Shown: piece by piece, positions 1 to 12,718 of the stretch
How the letters are laid out: the number at the start of each line of letters is the position of its first letter
Numbering within the stretch: position 1 is the first letter of the stretch
Assembly: GCF_000208745.1 (NCBI RefSeq)
Contig: NC_030853.1
Span: forward strand, 22,651,060 to 22,715,059
DNA: 64,000 nucleotides
Source: Theobroma cacao
Lineage: Eukaryota > Streptophyta > Magnoliopsida > Malvales > Malvaceae
Reading direction: 5' to 3'
Notes under the pieces: generated by a model
The model's database searches: none
Seen by the model: the letters and a program-made list of their open reading frames with translations, nothing else
What the model was told of the DNA's origin: nothing
Made by a program: the position numbers and the translations under genes

Positions 1-460
1 TGAAAAGGGGGAAGAGTAAATAAAGAACACATGGATCATTATGGTGGGCGGCCATTGTTATTGCTACTACGTATTATAAAAAGCAATGTAAAAGGGTAAA
101 AGTCTCACTAGTCATGTCAAACTACTAGAAAACATATTAGTAAATTGTAAGGTTGCCGAAAGTCTTACCATTTACCAAACAGTTACTAATCGACAACTCT
201 TATACCTTATAGGATGTGCCTCAATATACTACTGTCTTTCCTTGGGGAATGGGGTGTACTCTGAGAACACCATTCAGAACACTATGATGAGTTAAACAGT
301 AGTGATTTTAATAATGTTGTTTTCTTTTAACTAACAAACATCACAATTTAGTCTATTCAATTTTTCTTTTCAAGATTTTTTACAAAATCCTGCATTGATT
401 TTCATTTTTGCCTTGCTAAAGCTGTATTAAGAGAATTCATGATGCCTGTGATGCTTGTAG
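1..460. other. Intron sequence of the thioredoxin h gene (probable)
   Basis: No coding exon is recognisable here. The first exon of TRX h9-type genes encodes a short N-terminus beginning Met-Gly, and nothing here matches it, so that exon probably lies left of the window. The stretch is T-rich towards its right end, and the AG at 459-460 precedes the first visible exon. Confidence 0.5.
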
Positions 461-2054
461 GCTCAGTCTGATCAAGCTGATTCAGACCAGCATGTTGAGT
501 TTGTTGGTGGGAATGTACGCCCTGTTACCTCCAAAGAGGAGTGGGATCAGAAGTTGTCTGAAGCGAAGAGAGATGGCAAGATTGTAAGTATTTTATCACT
601 TTCTACTCAGTCAAGATAACAGTGCAGTAGTAACTCTGGTACAGGATTCTTGCCATCATTTCTCAAACTTCCCTTTGTGTTATGAGTGAAGTTATTTATC
701 TTTTGATTATATCTTACTTTCTATACCCTTTGGAGATAAATACCTAGCTGTTCTGTTATGATCTCACACATGAAAATTCTATATGTGATTAGCTACATCT
801 ATGATGTTAGATTGTTCATCATGAAAGTCTCTTCAACAATAACTAAATCTTGGTTAGGGAAAAGCTTTATAATATTTTTATTTGAGATAATCTCAATAAT
901 TGGAAAAATGACTTGACAGGAAGATACAAATTTTCTATGATTTTATTTTATTCTAGCTATCTTCTATTGAGTTTCAAGTTGGATGAGGCCCAGCAAAAGT
1001 TTGGCTTACTCTGTAATTTGACTGCACATTTTTCAAATTTTTTTGGTTTACATTGATGAGGTGGCTTCATAAGCATGAAAATATCATTACGAGTCTTTTT
1101 TTTGTATCCTGCTGCTGTACGGCTTCCTTTCTCCTTTCATTTGCTTGTGCCTGGAAAGACTACTTGCTCTTTGTTCACTCATCTGTGTCATATGCAACAT
1201 GTTTACTTGAGAATTTGTGATTTATCTAAGGTTTGAAGCGCAATGGTTTATCAGGTAATTGCAAACTTCAGTGCAGCATGGTGTGGACCTTGTAGAATGC
1301 TTGCACCATTTTTTTGCGAGCTCTCAGAGAAATACCCATCTCTTATGTTCTTGTTGATTGATGTTGATGAACTAACTGTAAGTACTGGAAAGTATTTTGT
1401 GATATCTATCTGCCCAGTCCCTCTTTGTACATAAGTGTGAGTGTGTATTCTTGTTTTATTTATTTATTTATTTTTTGCAGCTAGGGGAATATATAATTGA
1501 GACATCAACTTAGTCGAGTGTTGTGGACCATATCCTGAAAATTAACTTTCTCTTAGTGCTGTTAGTGGAACTTGCTGCTGCAAGAAGTTTGTCCGCTTTG
1601 CGTTACAAATTTGGCTAGGCATATATGTATCGTAGCCATACACTCAGTAGCAAATAAGTAAATAAGTATAGGATCCCGGGGGGGCAGACCATCAGTTTGA
1701 TATTGGTATCTTGGAGATCTTTGGTTCAAAACAACCTAGAGGGAAATTAGGGTTTATATGATGGGGATTGTCAAGGTCAATGGGTCTCCCATGTAGCTAC
1801 ACAAGGAGATAAATTTATAAAGAAAGAAACAGTGTGTATTTCATGTGTTGTTGAAGTATTTTAATTGATTGGTGAAAAGTACATGTGTTTGTGCGATGCA
1901 GGACTTCAGCACTTCGTGGGATATTAAAGCTACTCCGACCTTCTTCTTTCTTAAGAATGGGCAGCAAATTGACAAGCTTGTTGGAGCAAACAAACCGGAG
2001 TTGCAGAAGAAGATTACTGCCATTTTAGATTCGGCGGCCAATTCTGGGCAATGA
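461..2054 (+). CDS. TRXH9: Thioredoxin h, TRX h9-like (5' end missing)
   Basis: A small disulfide oxidoreductase that reduces target proteins in the cytosol or at membranes. Three exons are visible: 461-583, 1255-1377 and 1902-2054, all joined in phase 0, giving 132 residues. The active site WCGPC lies at visible residues 50-54. The strand after it (FLLIDVDEL) and the cis-proline region (KATPTFFF) are typical of thioredoxins. The motif VEFxGGNV and the block KNGQQIDKLVGANKPELQKK identify the plant h subgroup that contains Arabidopsis TRX h9. Members of that subgroup start with an N-terminal extension whose Gly2 and Cys can be acylated; this exon is probably outside the window. The intron between the second and third visible exons contains a possible SINE relic. 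Family assignment is firm; the exact paralogue is inferred. Confidence 0.9.
1660..1830 (+). repeat. Possible SINE-like relic in a thioredoxin intron
   Basis: GGTTCAAA at about 1721-1728 resembles a pol III B box and is followed by a short GC-richer tail. No clear A box, poly-A end or target-site duplication was seen, so this is a weak call. Confidence 0.2.
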
Positions 2055-4213
2055 CAATTTATGGTGGTTCCTGCTTCGCAGCTTACTCTTCCCGGTGAAC
2101 ATTTTGTGGTGTTGTGAGTTTTGGTTGGTTGCATGTAATTTTTAAACTTGTCTTTGTGTATTTAAATTAAATACTATTCTTTTTTTTTTCTTTTTGGCCT
2201 CGTCATGTAAATATGACCTTATCTGGTTGCATCAACGGCTCTTCCTTCAGAAGGCCTTGTAATCAATGACCTGGTCCTTGCCGCTTGGGAATCTCTTCCC
2301 CCCTTATTCTTCAACGCAACATTCATCCCAAGTGCAAGAGTTGTTTTCGTTTGAACGCATTTCCATTTCCATACGCTATTTCTCCTTTTAATTAAATAAT
2401 TCAATCAAGCTCCCAACTCCATTTGGTCCGAGTTTACTAGAAAAGGCAGCATTGATTCAGTCTTCTTTAATTCTGAAGTCGGATTTGAATTTTTTTTTAT
2501 TTGTTCTTTTCCCGACAGAATTAGAAGAAAATTCCACGTTTTGATGTGGTTTTTTAGGTCAAATTTCAGAGCGGGTGGTGGTGGTGGTGGTGGAAGCCAT
2601 GTTCGACCATGCAATCACTCAAACCCATGTAGCCTTTTTTTCCGCTTTTAAGCGCAACAAGTGGCGGCACCTCCTTCACCGAATCCGTGTGGACCCCCCA
2701 AAAACATCTCCCCTTCCCCAAAAACGGGTGTAACTTGCACACCATTCATGGTAATCCTTCAATTTTTTTTGTTTTTGGTTTCTTTCATGGTTAGAATTAG
2801 CGTGTGCAAATGTAAATCGAATCCAACCGAATTGAAGTGAGATTAATTTTTTTTATTAGTTCAAATATTCTGTTAATTTGAATATTAAAATTTGATTTTT
2901 TTTATAAAAGATTTGATTATTATGATTAAATGATTTCGATTAAGAATTTTTTTCATCGAATTTTAATATTGAAGTGATTTTACTTTTTTCAAAATTCTAT
3001 TTTTCTATTAAAGAATTAATTGTGAATGTTTCGTTTTAGGGAACCAAAATTTTGAGTTTCAAACTAGCTTCTCTTAGTTCAGTTTTCAAAAATTAAATTA
3101 AATTAATCGAATTATTTCAATTTTCGATTATAATAACAATTTAGTCCGATTTCGATTAGTTTAGAAAATAAATTTGATTACTTTGATTATGAGATATCTA
3201 AAACTGAATAGATCGAACTAATCGTTAAAACATAGCTTTTATATCAGATCATTTAATTTTAATATAACAAATCAAAAAATACAAAAATTTCAATCATAAA
3301 ATATCCATTACCCTCCTTAATTTTGTAAGTTCGTTTCTTGTGCAAAAATGTCTATGAAATTTAAAGATGCATTTTGTTTCATTTTTAATTTGGAGAGAGA
3401 ACGGTTGGAGCTTAGCATTTTGAATATTTTCTTATTTGGCAAATAGAAATTCTAGATTAATATTTTTTAATAGGAATACGTGCAACTAGCACGTCATCTT
3501 TTAAACAAAGGGCTCATACCTAATCCTACCCACATCATCCGATAATATAAACTTTGATACCAAAAAGGACTTTGCCTATCAAAACGCTATAATTCAAAAA
3601 TTCATTTGGCACCGTATACAAAAGTCATAGACAGCTCTCTACGCTAATTCTATCCCACGTTTTGCTGCCACTGCCAGCTGCTCCAAAATATTCTCTCCAA
3701 TTTTAAAATATTTGGGCAAAAACAATCAATTTGTCACTGTCATGGACAATCTAACAACCTAACAAGGACCCCACGCACATGGGATTACACCACATTGCTT
3801 TAGTTAGTGTTCTTTTAGGCCTTCTTTCCCTCTTTGTTTTAAACCATCAAGCAAATGGGAACAATGGCAGGTTGTTTTTGCACCATGAAATAGGCATATG
3901 CCATAACCAGCATACATTGCCAAATACACAACAAAGCAGGACTACCAGTTAAGTGCAAATGACAGTGCAACACATTATTTTTTACACTCTTTCAGGAAAT
4001 TTTAGATACAAATTACAACTGACTTGATCAAAACATATCGAGTGAAGGGGTGAAAAAAAATATATATTTATGCTAACAGTAAGTAAATGAATACGAATAA
4101 CGAAAGCCAAATTTTGATTCCGTGGGTCAAGTAACAACAGCAAGCGCATCAGCTTATTGGATTCTGTCTGAGCTGAGCTCTTGCCAAATGCGATCACTTC
4201 TGCACTTCTGATC
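2055..4213. other. Intergenic region between TRX h9 and FERONIA
   Basis: Holds the 3' ends of two convergent genes. A (GGT)n microsatellite lies at about 2574-2593. From about 2800 to 3320 the DNA is very AT-rich, with many scattered copies of TCGATT- and AATTGA-like words on both strands, probably an old degraded repeat. No gene was recognised. Confidence 0.6.
2574..2593 (+). repeat. (GGT)n microsatellite
   Basis: About six uninterrupted GGT units. It opens a spurious proline-rich frame on the minus strand. Confidence 0.85.
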
Positions 4214-6892
4214 TCAACGCCCTTTAGGGTTCATGATCTGTGAGAAAACAGCACTAGGTGTCAACCCATCAGAGTCTTCACTAGCTAGGCTGCGACCACC
4301 AAGGCTCATACTCATACCGCTGCTCCTGGAATCTGTCACATTAGCATCAAAACCAAGGGATGCATTAGGATCTTTCTTGCCTTTACAGGTTACATCATAG
4401 GCCCCCTCCTCAATGTCCATTCCACCAATTCCTTTGCCACTCTCTTCTGCGCTCTCCTGTAGCTGCAGAGCAAACTCTAGGTTCCACAGAACATCACCCA
4501 TAGATGGTCTATCAATTCCCTGATCGGCAACACACTTCATTGCAGTCTCAGCAAACTTTTTGAAGCATTCTGGTGCTATCTTCCCTTTCAGATAAGGGTC
4601 CATAATCTGATCAAGGATGCCCTTCTTGTGACAATGTGCAGCCCACTCTGCAAGGCTCACTTGCTCCTTCGGAAGTGTAGGGTTCAATGCTGGACGAGCA
4701 CAAAGGATCTCAAAGAGGACGACCCCAAAAGAATAGACATCCGACTTATCAGTTAGCTGCTGCCGTCTGAAATACTCGGGATCCAAATAGCCAAAGCTAC
4801 CCTTCACTACAGTGCTCACATGAGTATGATCCAATGTAGGGCCAGTTTTTGACAATCCAAAATCAGAAACTTTTGCCACCCACTTCTCATCCAGAAGAAT
4901 GTTTGTTGTCTTGACATCCCGGTGAATAATAGTGTGTTTGGCACCAGTGTGGAGATAGTGTAAACCACGGGCAGCCCCAATGCATATTTCAAGCCTTTGC
5001 TTCCACGGCAGAGGAGGCTTTTGGGTTTTGTACAGATGTTCACGCAATGTTCCATAAGCCATATAATCATAAACTAAGATCATTTCACAGTTCTCTTCAC
5101 AGTAACCAATCAATGAAACAAGGTGGCGGTGTCGGAGTTTGGAAAGCATTTCAATCTCAGTCTGGAACTCATGCACACCTTGCTCAGATAGTGGGTTGCC
5201 ACGCTTGATTGCAACTTTAGTTGTCCCACCATCAATTTCTCCCTTGTAAACTTTGCCAAAACCTCCCACCCCAAGGAGTAAAGCCTCATCAAAGTTATTT
5301 GTGGCAGACTTGATCTCAGCAAATGAGAAGTGGCGGCAAAGGTTTGATGGAAGGGAGGATGCATAGCTTCCTGTCGTATTTGTTTTTGCTGAACCTGCAG
5401 AGTGTGAATTTCCATATAAAGAAAGAGGAAGCCATCCTGATGGACCATCACTTGTGCTCGTATCCTTTCCATGCCTACGGCGACGTAAAGCAGCAACAAC
5501 ACAGAAACCAACCATGAGAGCTAGAACCACTCCACCACTGACTACCCCAGCGATAATTGCCTTCTGGTTCTTCGAATGGCCTTGATGAGATGGCAAAGCC
5601 AATGATGGGTCGACTACACCTTGTTTTGGACCAGGGGTGGGATTTGGCCCTGCAAGGTTGCTTTTTGAATCACTTATCTTGAATATCTCCACGCCATTTA
5701 AGATTGCATCATAATACTGGGGCTTTAGATTTGTGGATGGATGCAATGCAAGCCAAAGATCCTGCTGTGGACTCCCTCCGGGAACAAGGACCACATAATC
5801 CCTATGCACAGGAACATCAACTTGTTCACCTGCCAGGGCAATCACATCAACACCAGTTTCGGCAGTCTGATTGTTGAGGAAGACATCAAACACTCTCTGA
5901 TTAATCTTAGTGATGTTTTCCGTAAACTCACAGAAATGGAGCCTAACCAAGAAAGAGAATCCAGAGTCAATACTGAACATCCAGGTTAAATTGTACTTAA
6001 TGTTTATTTCAGCTCTCGGCCCCATAGCTCTAGCAGTAGCGTACACATTTTTTGGTGCAATATAAGTGGGCGTGGTTCCATAATCAAGAGTGACATTTGG
6101 ATCAGCAGCTCCTGAAACTCCATATGCTGCCCCAAAAAGGTATGGCTGATCATCATACCAAGACCTAAACAGACCTGTATCACCAGAAGGCGAGATATCA
6201 TTTCCACCCACATTCAACCGGTAAACATTCTCAAGCGCTGTGCTGTTATCAATGGTGAATTGATTATTTTGACCCACAATCGTTATTCCATCGGTATTGC
6301 TGTAAATATCAGGCATTGACAAAACCTCAATCCCATTGACAAACGCATAAGCATTTGAAGGAGTTGAAGAGGGACTAAATGTCAAGTTCAAATGGTCGCC
6401 ATCCACATTGATGGAATACTCCTTGATAATAAAGGCGTAATTCAAAGCTTCACTTGTTTGAGCAGCGCTGAAATTCTTAAGAAGAGTATAGGAACCACAA
6501 GTGACTGAAAACAAAGCATTGGTTGCATTCTGGCCATCATACGAATTAGCATGGAAATACAACCTAACAAACTTCCGACCAGCTACTACCGGGAAACTAT
6601 AGGTGAAGTTAGAGAGAAAAACCCGGGCGGTCAAATAAGGAACTTCAGGAACCGCGGGATCTTGCGTGGCAGCTTGGGAAGGGACAGAATTAGTCCCACC
6701 TCCCACCAAAAACTTGGAACCAACATCCGGAGTCCATTTCCGGTTATCGTCATCGGTCAGCTCGGACTTCTCACCACAATTTAGGAGAATTTTCTCAGTT
6801 GGCACATAATCAGCAGCTAAGACGAGTTGAAATAACAAGGAGGCGAAAATGATAACAGACATGGGAAAGGAGTGACCAGCTGAGTTCCTCAT
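4214..6892 (-). CDS. FER: Receptor-like kinase FERONIA (CrRLK1L family)
   Basis: A plasma-membrane receptor kinase. In Arabidopsis FER binds RALF peptides and cell-wall pectin and controls cell expansion, pollen-tube reception and immunity. The reading frame is intact and intronless: 892 residues, against 895 for Arabidopsis FER. Order of parts: signal peptide (about 1-27); tandem malectin-like ectodomain (to about 410) with many N-glycosylation sites; transmembrane helix (about 443-467); Ser/Thr kinase domain with GVGGFGKV loop, VAIK lysine 563, HRD 657-659 and DFG. The activation loop carries GSFGYLDPEYF. The C-terminus FSQIMNPKGR is shared with Arabidopsis FER. I chose the ATG at 6890-6892; the frame is open a few codons further upstream but without another ATG. 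A 5'UTR intron is likely at about 6949-7164. Confidence 0.96.
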   Translation of the reverse strand: MRNSAGHSFPMSVIIFASLLFQLVLAADYVPTEKILLNCGEKSELTDDDNRKWTPDVGSKFLVGGGTNSVPSQAATQDPAVPEVPYLTARVFLSNFTYSFPVVAGRKFVRLYFHANSYDGQNATNALFSVTCGSYTLLKNFSAAQTSEALNYAFIIKEYSINVDGDHLNLTFSPSSTPSNAYAFVNGIEVLSMPDIYSNTDGITIVGQNNQFTIDNSTALENVYRLNVGGNDISPSGDTGLFRSWYDDQPYLFGAAYGVSGAADPNVTLDYGTTPTYIAPKNVYATARAMGPRAEINIKYNLTWMFSIDSGFSFLVRLHFCEFTENITKINQRVFDVFLNNQTAETGVDVIALAGEQVDVPVHRDYVVLVPGGSPQQDLWLALHPSTNLKPQYYDAILNGVEIFKISDSKSNLAGPNPTPGPKQGVVDPSLALPSHQGHSKNQKAIIAGVVSGGVVLALMVGFCVVAALRRRRHGKDTSTSDGPSGWLPLSLYGNSHSAGSAKTNTTGSYASSLPSNLCRHFSFAEIKSATNNFDEALLLGVGGFGKVYKGEIDGGTTKVAIKRGNPLSEQGVHEFQTEIEMLSKLRHRHLVSLIGYCEENCEMILVYDYMAYGTLREHLYKTQKPPLPWKQRLEICIGAARGLHYLHTGAKHTIIHRDVKTTNILLDEKWVAKVSDFGLSKTGPTLDHTHVSTVVKGSFGYLDPEYFRRQQLTDKSDVYSFGVVLFEILCARPALNPTLPKEQVSLAEWAAHCHKKGILDQIMDPYLKGKIAPECFKKFAETAMKCVADQGIDRPSMGDVLWNLEFALQLQESAEESGKGIGGMDIEEGAYDVTCKGKKDPNASLGFDANVTDSRSSGMSMSLGGRSLASEDSDGLTPSAVFSQIMNPKGR

Positions 6893-6948
6893 GAACTCAA
6901 ATAACAAATCAAATGGAGTTCACAATGCGAGATCCGGGACAGAGAAGA

Positions 6949-7164
6949 CTTAATTTCAGAAAAAAAAAATTTTGAAAATATGAAAGGAACCCAGAATTCC
7001 TTAGCTAAAAGAGCATAAAGATTTCAGATCCAAAGGGCAAGCTAGCAACCTCAAAAAGATTAAAAAAAGAAAACCTCAAAAAGATAGATATCTAAAAGAA
7101 TGCAAGAAAGACAGAAGGTTGCGTATGAAAGATGTGTAAAAGAAGAGACTTTCAAGCCATTTAC
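6949..7164 (-). other. Probable 5'UTR intron of FERONIA
   Basis: On the minus strand a consensus donor (CTCAAG|GTAAAT) ends at 7165. A T-rich tract followed by an AG occurs at 6949-6950. This would place one short non-coding exon at roughly 7165-7280. Inferred from splice signals only. Confidence 0.45.
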
Positions 7165-7284
7165 CTTGAGGAAGCTCAAGAGAAGAGACTAGAGAACTCA
7201 CGGAGTCAAATCGGAGAAGACAGCGACGGAGATATATGAGGCCGTTGTTTGTTTTGGGCGAGAGAAAGTGAAGAAAGAGAGCAG

Positions 7285-10200
7285 GTTAAAGGACCAGAAA
7301 ACTGAACCACCCTTTTAGGAAGTTGGAGTTTTTAGTTTAGTTTTAGTGTCTGAATTCGAAGGTTAATTATTTTTAAGTTTGTTAGTTGCATTGACGTTGA
7401 ATTTACTAGCAGTAGTAGTATAGTTTTTTTTTTCTCAATTCAGTTGTATGTTAAAATGACAAAAACACCCCTAAATGTGTTAAAATATTACTAAAAGAGG
7501 CTTTGATGATCGGATGACAGATCATGATGCACAGACAGAGGAAGGGAGGCGATCACAGGGAGGAGCAGATTAGGTGACGCGTACACGCGTTGTTTTTGCT
7601 TTCTGGTTTCCAAAATAGAACCAGAAAGTGGTTTTATTTATGAGCGTGGAGTTGAAGATTTTAGTTTTTGGGGCCCCTTTTGGAATATTGCATATGGGAG
7701 CGGTGGGTCCCACATCAAGGTGGGCCAAGTTGCGCATATCGTCCAGCTGTGCTCCATTTGCATCTATCTAGCCGCGTGATTAAGTTACTGTACAATAATC
7801 TTGAAATCCAAAGCATTTACGCAACATATATGTAAATTTACAAAATAATTATTCGAATTTATTTTTTAAAAAATTATGTACTAATTATTAAATTAAATAT
7901 TTGAAATTTTATATTATATATTTGGAATGAAGAGAAGAAAAAAAATAAAGCAAATAAATCAAAAGTTTTTTTCTTATTTATAATATTATTATTTTAATAT
8001 AATACCCAAATAAGCCTCTAAACTATTTAAATAATTTTAAATAATTTTATTAAATTCAATTAAATCTTTATATTTTTATTTTGGATCTTATAACTAATAA
8101 TTGATTAATTATCATTAGTCCAAATGCTATTTATCATTTTATATCCACATGATATTGATGTGACATTAATATGAAATGTGACAAATATCTTATAATCATA
8201 TTATCATGTGAAATTAACATATCACGTTATCGTCAATTATGATATATTAACATGTCATATTATCATCAATTATGATATTTTAGCATGTCGCGTTAGCTCC
8301 ATGAGGTAAAAATGACAAATGATATTTTGATTAAGTTAATAATTAGTCATAAGAGTTTATTTGACTCGAAATAAAAGTATAAAAGCCTACTTTAACTCAA
8401 AATAAAAATATAAGGGCTTAATTGAATGCAATTGAAGTATAAAGACTTATTTAAATTTTTTAAAATAATTTTAAGAACTTTTTTGGATATTATGTTATTA
8501 CCTTTTATTCAACTATTAAAAAATGATAAAATAGAATTTTAAAAACTATTTTCCTAATCACTAAACAAGGATGAAAAAATAAAAGATTTCCTTTAAGACA
8601 AGGTGACAAAATGAAATTGAATTTGAAAATTTATTCAAAGTAATTTAAAATCAAATCCAATTCAATCTCATTTTCAAAAATTCAAAGACCTAAATTTGAA
8701 TAAACTCGAACCATAAAATTAGAATTTCCTAAGGATATTCTATCTCTCTCTTTCTTTTCTCTTTCAATAGCAATGATTTTTGTTTTTTTTTAAAAAAAAA
8801 TTCAATAATTTTTATGCAAATATTCTTTAATAATTTTGTTTTTTATATCTTTCCCTGTCTCGCTAAATTTTTCTTTTGTATTCATATTATTTATTTAATG
8901 GTTTTTTAATATACTTTAAAGCTAATTTTATTAATATATATTTTATTTAAATTTATTACTCATGTTATTGCATAATTAAATTGATTTTTTATTTAATTTA
9001 AACTCTATTGTTCTCTCTATCGTTCCTCGTCTTTTTCTTTTCTTCCTTCCACTTCACTTTTTCTATGTTATACATAATTAAATAATTTAAATTGGTTATG
9101 AAAAGATTCCTCATTTTTTTTTAACTATGTTCACTATTTTGGTAATTGTTTATATCACAAATAGTAGTTTTTTACTTTTAATTTTATCTTCACATCACTT
9201 TTGCAACGCTACATCTATACATCATTTTTTATCTTTATATAACAATATAATCTATATCATAATTGTTGTATTTTCTTTTTTTTACTCTAAAGTTTCAATT
9301 CGTTCTATTTATATTTCAATTTTTTTAATTTTTATTTGCTTTTCCTCCATTCTCTCTTTATTTTTTTTCTCATTTTTCCCGTTGTTTTTCCTCTCCTTTT
9401 TTCTTTTTTCTCTTTTCTCCTTCCCTCGCCGATGACGAAGGGCTAGTCCAACCATAAGGCCCAAATCTGGCCCATCACGATCCTTCCTGAATGTCGGGCG
9501 GCATTCTCTTCCTCTCTCACCCTTGGGCCTTTGGTGCTTGAACTGGCATGCTGTTCCTCTAGCCCTTGTTCTTGCCGGCTCCTACCTCACTCTCTCCCTG
9601 CCCCTTTCTCTTCCTCCCTCCTTTTTATCTCTTCTGAAAAACGATAAGAAATAATAATATTCTCAAAACTCCTGTCCAGATTTTTACTTTTTATTTCCCG
9701 AAACTTTTTTTTCTAGTTTTATCGGCCAAACACATTACCTAAACGAATCACACATCAAAGCTTTGTAAATGAAAATGAAAGGATTCGTTCCAGTTTTGCT
9801 TACCTGCAATGAGTGAAAGCTGAAAACGACTTCACAAACTGTCCTGTTCCTGCAATCAATGGCTGCTGATTGGTTTCTTCTTCTTTCTTAACTTTGTTGA
9901 AATTGTTTCTCTCCTCTATCGAGTTTCACACACTACAGCAGAAGCTAAAGACTTAATTTTCCAACAAGTTTTTATCATATATGCAGAGACTGAGTGTGTG
10001 AGTGAGTGCCCAATTCTTTCTTTCCTTCTTTCATTCTTGCTTTATATTCTAAGTGCAAGTTTCATTGGACTCGATAGTTCGATTGTACCCCAAGAAATGC
10101 AATGATATTCACATCCCAACCACTACTTGTTGGACTCTTGAATCTGGACCTACTTCAGAAACTTAACTTGGGAGTGACTTCTTTTTTCAGCTCTATCAAA

Positions 10201-10524
10201 TGTTACTGAAGCTAGCCTTCCCTTCTTTTCGAATTCAGTTTACCGTGTCTGTCTACCCCACCAGCCTATCATCTTACCCTATATCTGTTTTTGAAAGGGA
10301 AGGCAATGGCTGAATGGCTGACCAAAGCAAGAATTTTTTCTTAGCGTCAAAGCTAGAAAGATCATCCCCTCTTCCATACTCTTCTTGTTTCGCAATTTCA
10401 GACATCCAACTAAGAATTAGTAATGATTGTTACATTTGGATAGACAAAGTTGCACCCAAGACATGTATAAGTATGCTATCCTCGGAAGATGCAAAATGCA
10501 GCTTTTGAGTCAGTTTTCAGTGCC
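7285..10524. other. AT-rich intergenic region upstream of FERONIA and the mannanase
   Basis: The FERONIA promoter side is at 7285-7800. An inverted-repeat element sits at 7998-8502. From about 8740 to 9640 the plus strand is strongly pyrimidine-rich and low in complexity. From 9750 to 10520 lies the likely promoter and 5'UTR of the mannanase gene. No additional gene was recognised. Confidence 0.6.
7998..8502. repeat. Inverted-repeat (MITE-like) element, copy A
   Basis: The left arm (about 7998-8125) pairs imperfectly with the reverse complement of the right arm (about 8340-8502). Shared words include ATATTTTTATTTTG, AATTCAATTAA and a terminal TAATAYCCAAA. The centre contains repeated AACATGTCATATTATC-like blocks. 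The element has no coding capacity. A related copy is at about 46200-46590. Confidence 0.6.
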
Positions 10525-12718
10525 ATGGATACTTGCAAGAGATGCTTCATTCTTACATTGGCCTTGGCTTTTTTCCTGATTTTCTTTGAAAATTCAGGGA
10601 CCACTGTCTTTGGTTTTACTGAGGACAATGAGCTGACTGAAACCATGGTGGAGGAATCCCTGGATCATTCACCATATTTTAACACAAGGCAAGGGTACTA
10701 ACCAATCAGAGGAGCATGCCTTCCCATTAGAATTTTCTAATGTTCAAGTTTAACTCTATTTCAAGTTTCAACAGTTACACATTATAACGTATTCATGATT
10801 TACTATGTATTGTTCAGGAAATATGATGTGGAAGACGTGGGAGATCAAGACTGGCTAATGGTGGAGAGGAACGGGAACCAGTTTGTTGTTAATGGTCAAC
10901 CTTTCTATGTCAATGGATTTAATACCTACTGGCTGATGGTATTCGCAGCGGATCAATCTACAAGAGGAAAAGTCTCTGAACTATTCCAACAAGCATCTTC
11001 AGTAGGACTAACTGTTTGCAGGACTTGGGCTTTTAATGATGGCCAATGGCGCGCTCTTCAGAAGTCTCCATCTGTTTATGATGAGGAAGTATTCAAGGTA
11101 CTAATCTCACTCTCAATGTTGATATTATTTGGTGTTCAAATTTTTATTAAGTTTTAGACGTACAAAATTTTGGTTTTGAACTAGTGGCATATTTAAATTG
11201 GCATTCATCAGATAATGTAATTTCGTATCCAAATTATTGCAGGCCTTGGATTTTGTGGTGAGTGAAGCAAAGAAGTACAAGATCAGGCTAATATTGTCTT
11301 TGGTTAATAATTGGGATGCATATGGTGGCAAGGCACAATATGTTAAGTGGGGGAAGGCTGCCGGCCTCAACTTGACTTCTGATGATGAATTTTTCTCTCA
11401 TCAAACTCTTAGAAGTTACTACAAGGCCCATGTTAAGGTCAGTTCTTTTCTACCGTATGTTACAGTTTTGGTTTGTTGAATTTGCTGATCAACTCCATTC
11501 TCAATAGTTTGACAAAGTGGAATTCATTGAATGAACATTGTGTTCAGCATTTTACAAACTCCTACCTTAGTTACATTTCTGTTTATGTCTGTTGATTTTT
11601 TTGGCAATGTAGGCTGTGCTAAATAGAGTCAATACAGTCACAAACATAACTTACAAGGATGACCCTACAATTTTTGCTTGGGAACTGATGAACGAACCTC
11701 GATGCACCTCAGATCCCTCCGGCGATACACTGCAGGTTTGGTTTTCTTCTAAAAACTAGTGACAAATAAAATTATGTCAATTACCATCACAATCTGAAGC
11801 CACTAAATTCTACTGTTGTCATTATCTTCTAGTCATGGATAGCAGAAATGGCAGTGTATGTGAAGAGCCTTGACGCAAAGCACTTGGTTGAAATTGGACT
11901 AGAAGGATTTTATGGTCCCTCGGCACCTGCAAGGGCTCAGTTCAACCCAAATTCATATGCAACTCAAGTGGGAACTGACTTTGTAAGAAACCATCAGGCT
12001 CTTGGCGTTGATTTTGCTTCTGTTCACATTTATGCAGATTCCTGGTAAAGGCCGTCATTCCTTTTGTAACTATTGTAAACATTTTATACTTCCTATGATA
12101 TGATACAGGCGTTATGCAGTTCATCAGTATTCAGTCATGCTAACATTAAAGACATATTAAGCTCCAGCATATGTGTGTCTGCCGCTTCATCATAATATGC
12201 TTTTGTGCTTATGCTCATTTGTCTACTCTTCTTCGTATTACGTGTATGGAAACTTCCTAATAGATGATTTAATTAATTTGTGAAGGATTTCACAAACTAT
12301 TTCTGATGCTCATCTCCAATTCACAAAATCATGGATGGAAGCCCACATAGAAGATGCTGAGAAATATCTAGGAATGCCTGTTATCTTTTCTGAGTTTGGT
12401 GTATCCACGAAAGACCCTGGCTACAACTCATCATTCCGTGACACTCTTATTAGCACAGTTTACAAGACACTCTTGAACTCGACAAAGAAAGGTGGGAGTG
12501 GGGCTGGCAGCCTCTTGTGGCAGCTGTTCCCTGATGGGACAGACTACATGGATGATGGCTATGCAATTGTCCTTGCAAAGTCTCCTTCAACATCAAACAT
12601 AATATCCCTTCATTCGACAAGACTAGCAATCTTTAACTCCATGTGTTCTTGGAAATGCCGTTGGGGTTGCAAGAAGAAAAATGCTCTGGAGACATTCCTC
12701 TACCATGATGATCTGTAA
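10525..12718 (+). CDS. MAN6: Mannan endo-1,4-beta-mannosidase (GH5), MAN6-like
   Basis: A secreted glycoside hydrolase that cuts mannan backbones in the cell wall. Six exons: 10525-10694, 10818-11097, 11243-11437, 11613-11735, 11833-12044 and 12286-12718. They join in frame to give 470 residues. An N-terminal hydrophobic segment (about 5-22) acts as signal or anchor. Catalytic residues of GH5 are present: acid/base Glu243 in MNEPR and nucleophile Glu363 in FSEFG. Substrate-site words CRTWAFNDG and LSLVNNW are conserved. The basic, Cys-rich tail ([12 protein letters not shown]) matches my recollection of Arabidopsis MAN6 and not MAN2. An in-frame ATG at 10489 could also start translation, but the one at 10525 directly precedes the hydrophobic segment. 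It is convergent with STN8, as neighbours At5g01930 and At5g01920 are linked in Arabidopsis. Confidence 0.9.

Noticed and set aside
6893..6907. Upstream extension of the FERONIA frame
   Set aside because: The extension would begin at TTG, not ATG. The ATG at 6890-6892 gives a normal signal peptide and near-identical length to Arabidopsis FER.
9127..9435. Open frame of 102 codons
   Set aside because: Built from a pyrimidine-rich, low-complexity tract (runs of Phe, Leu, Ser, Ile); no recognisable family.
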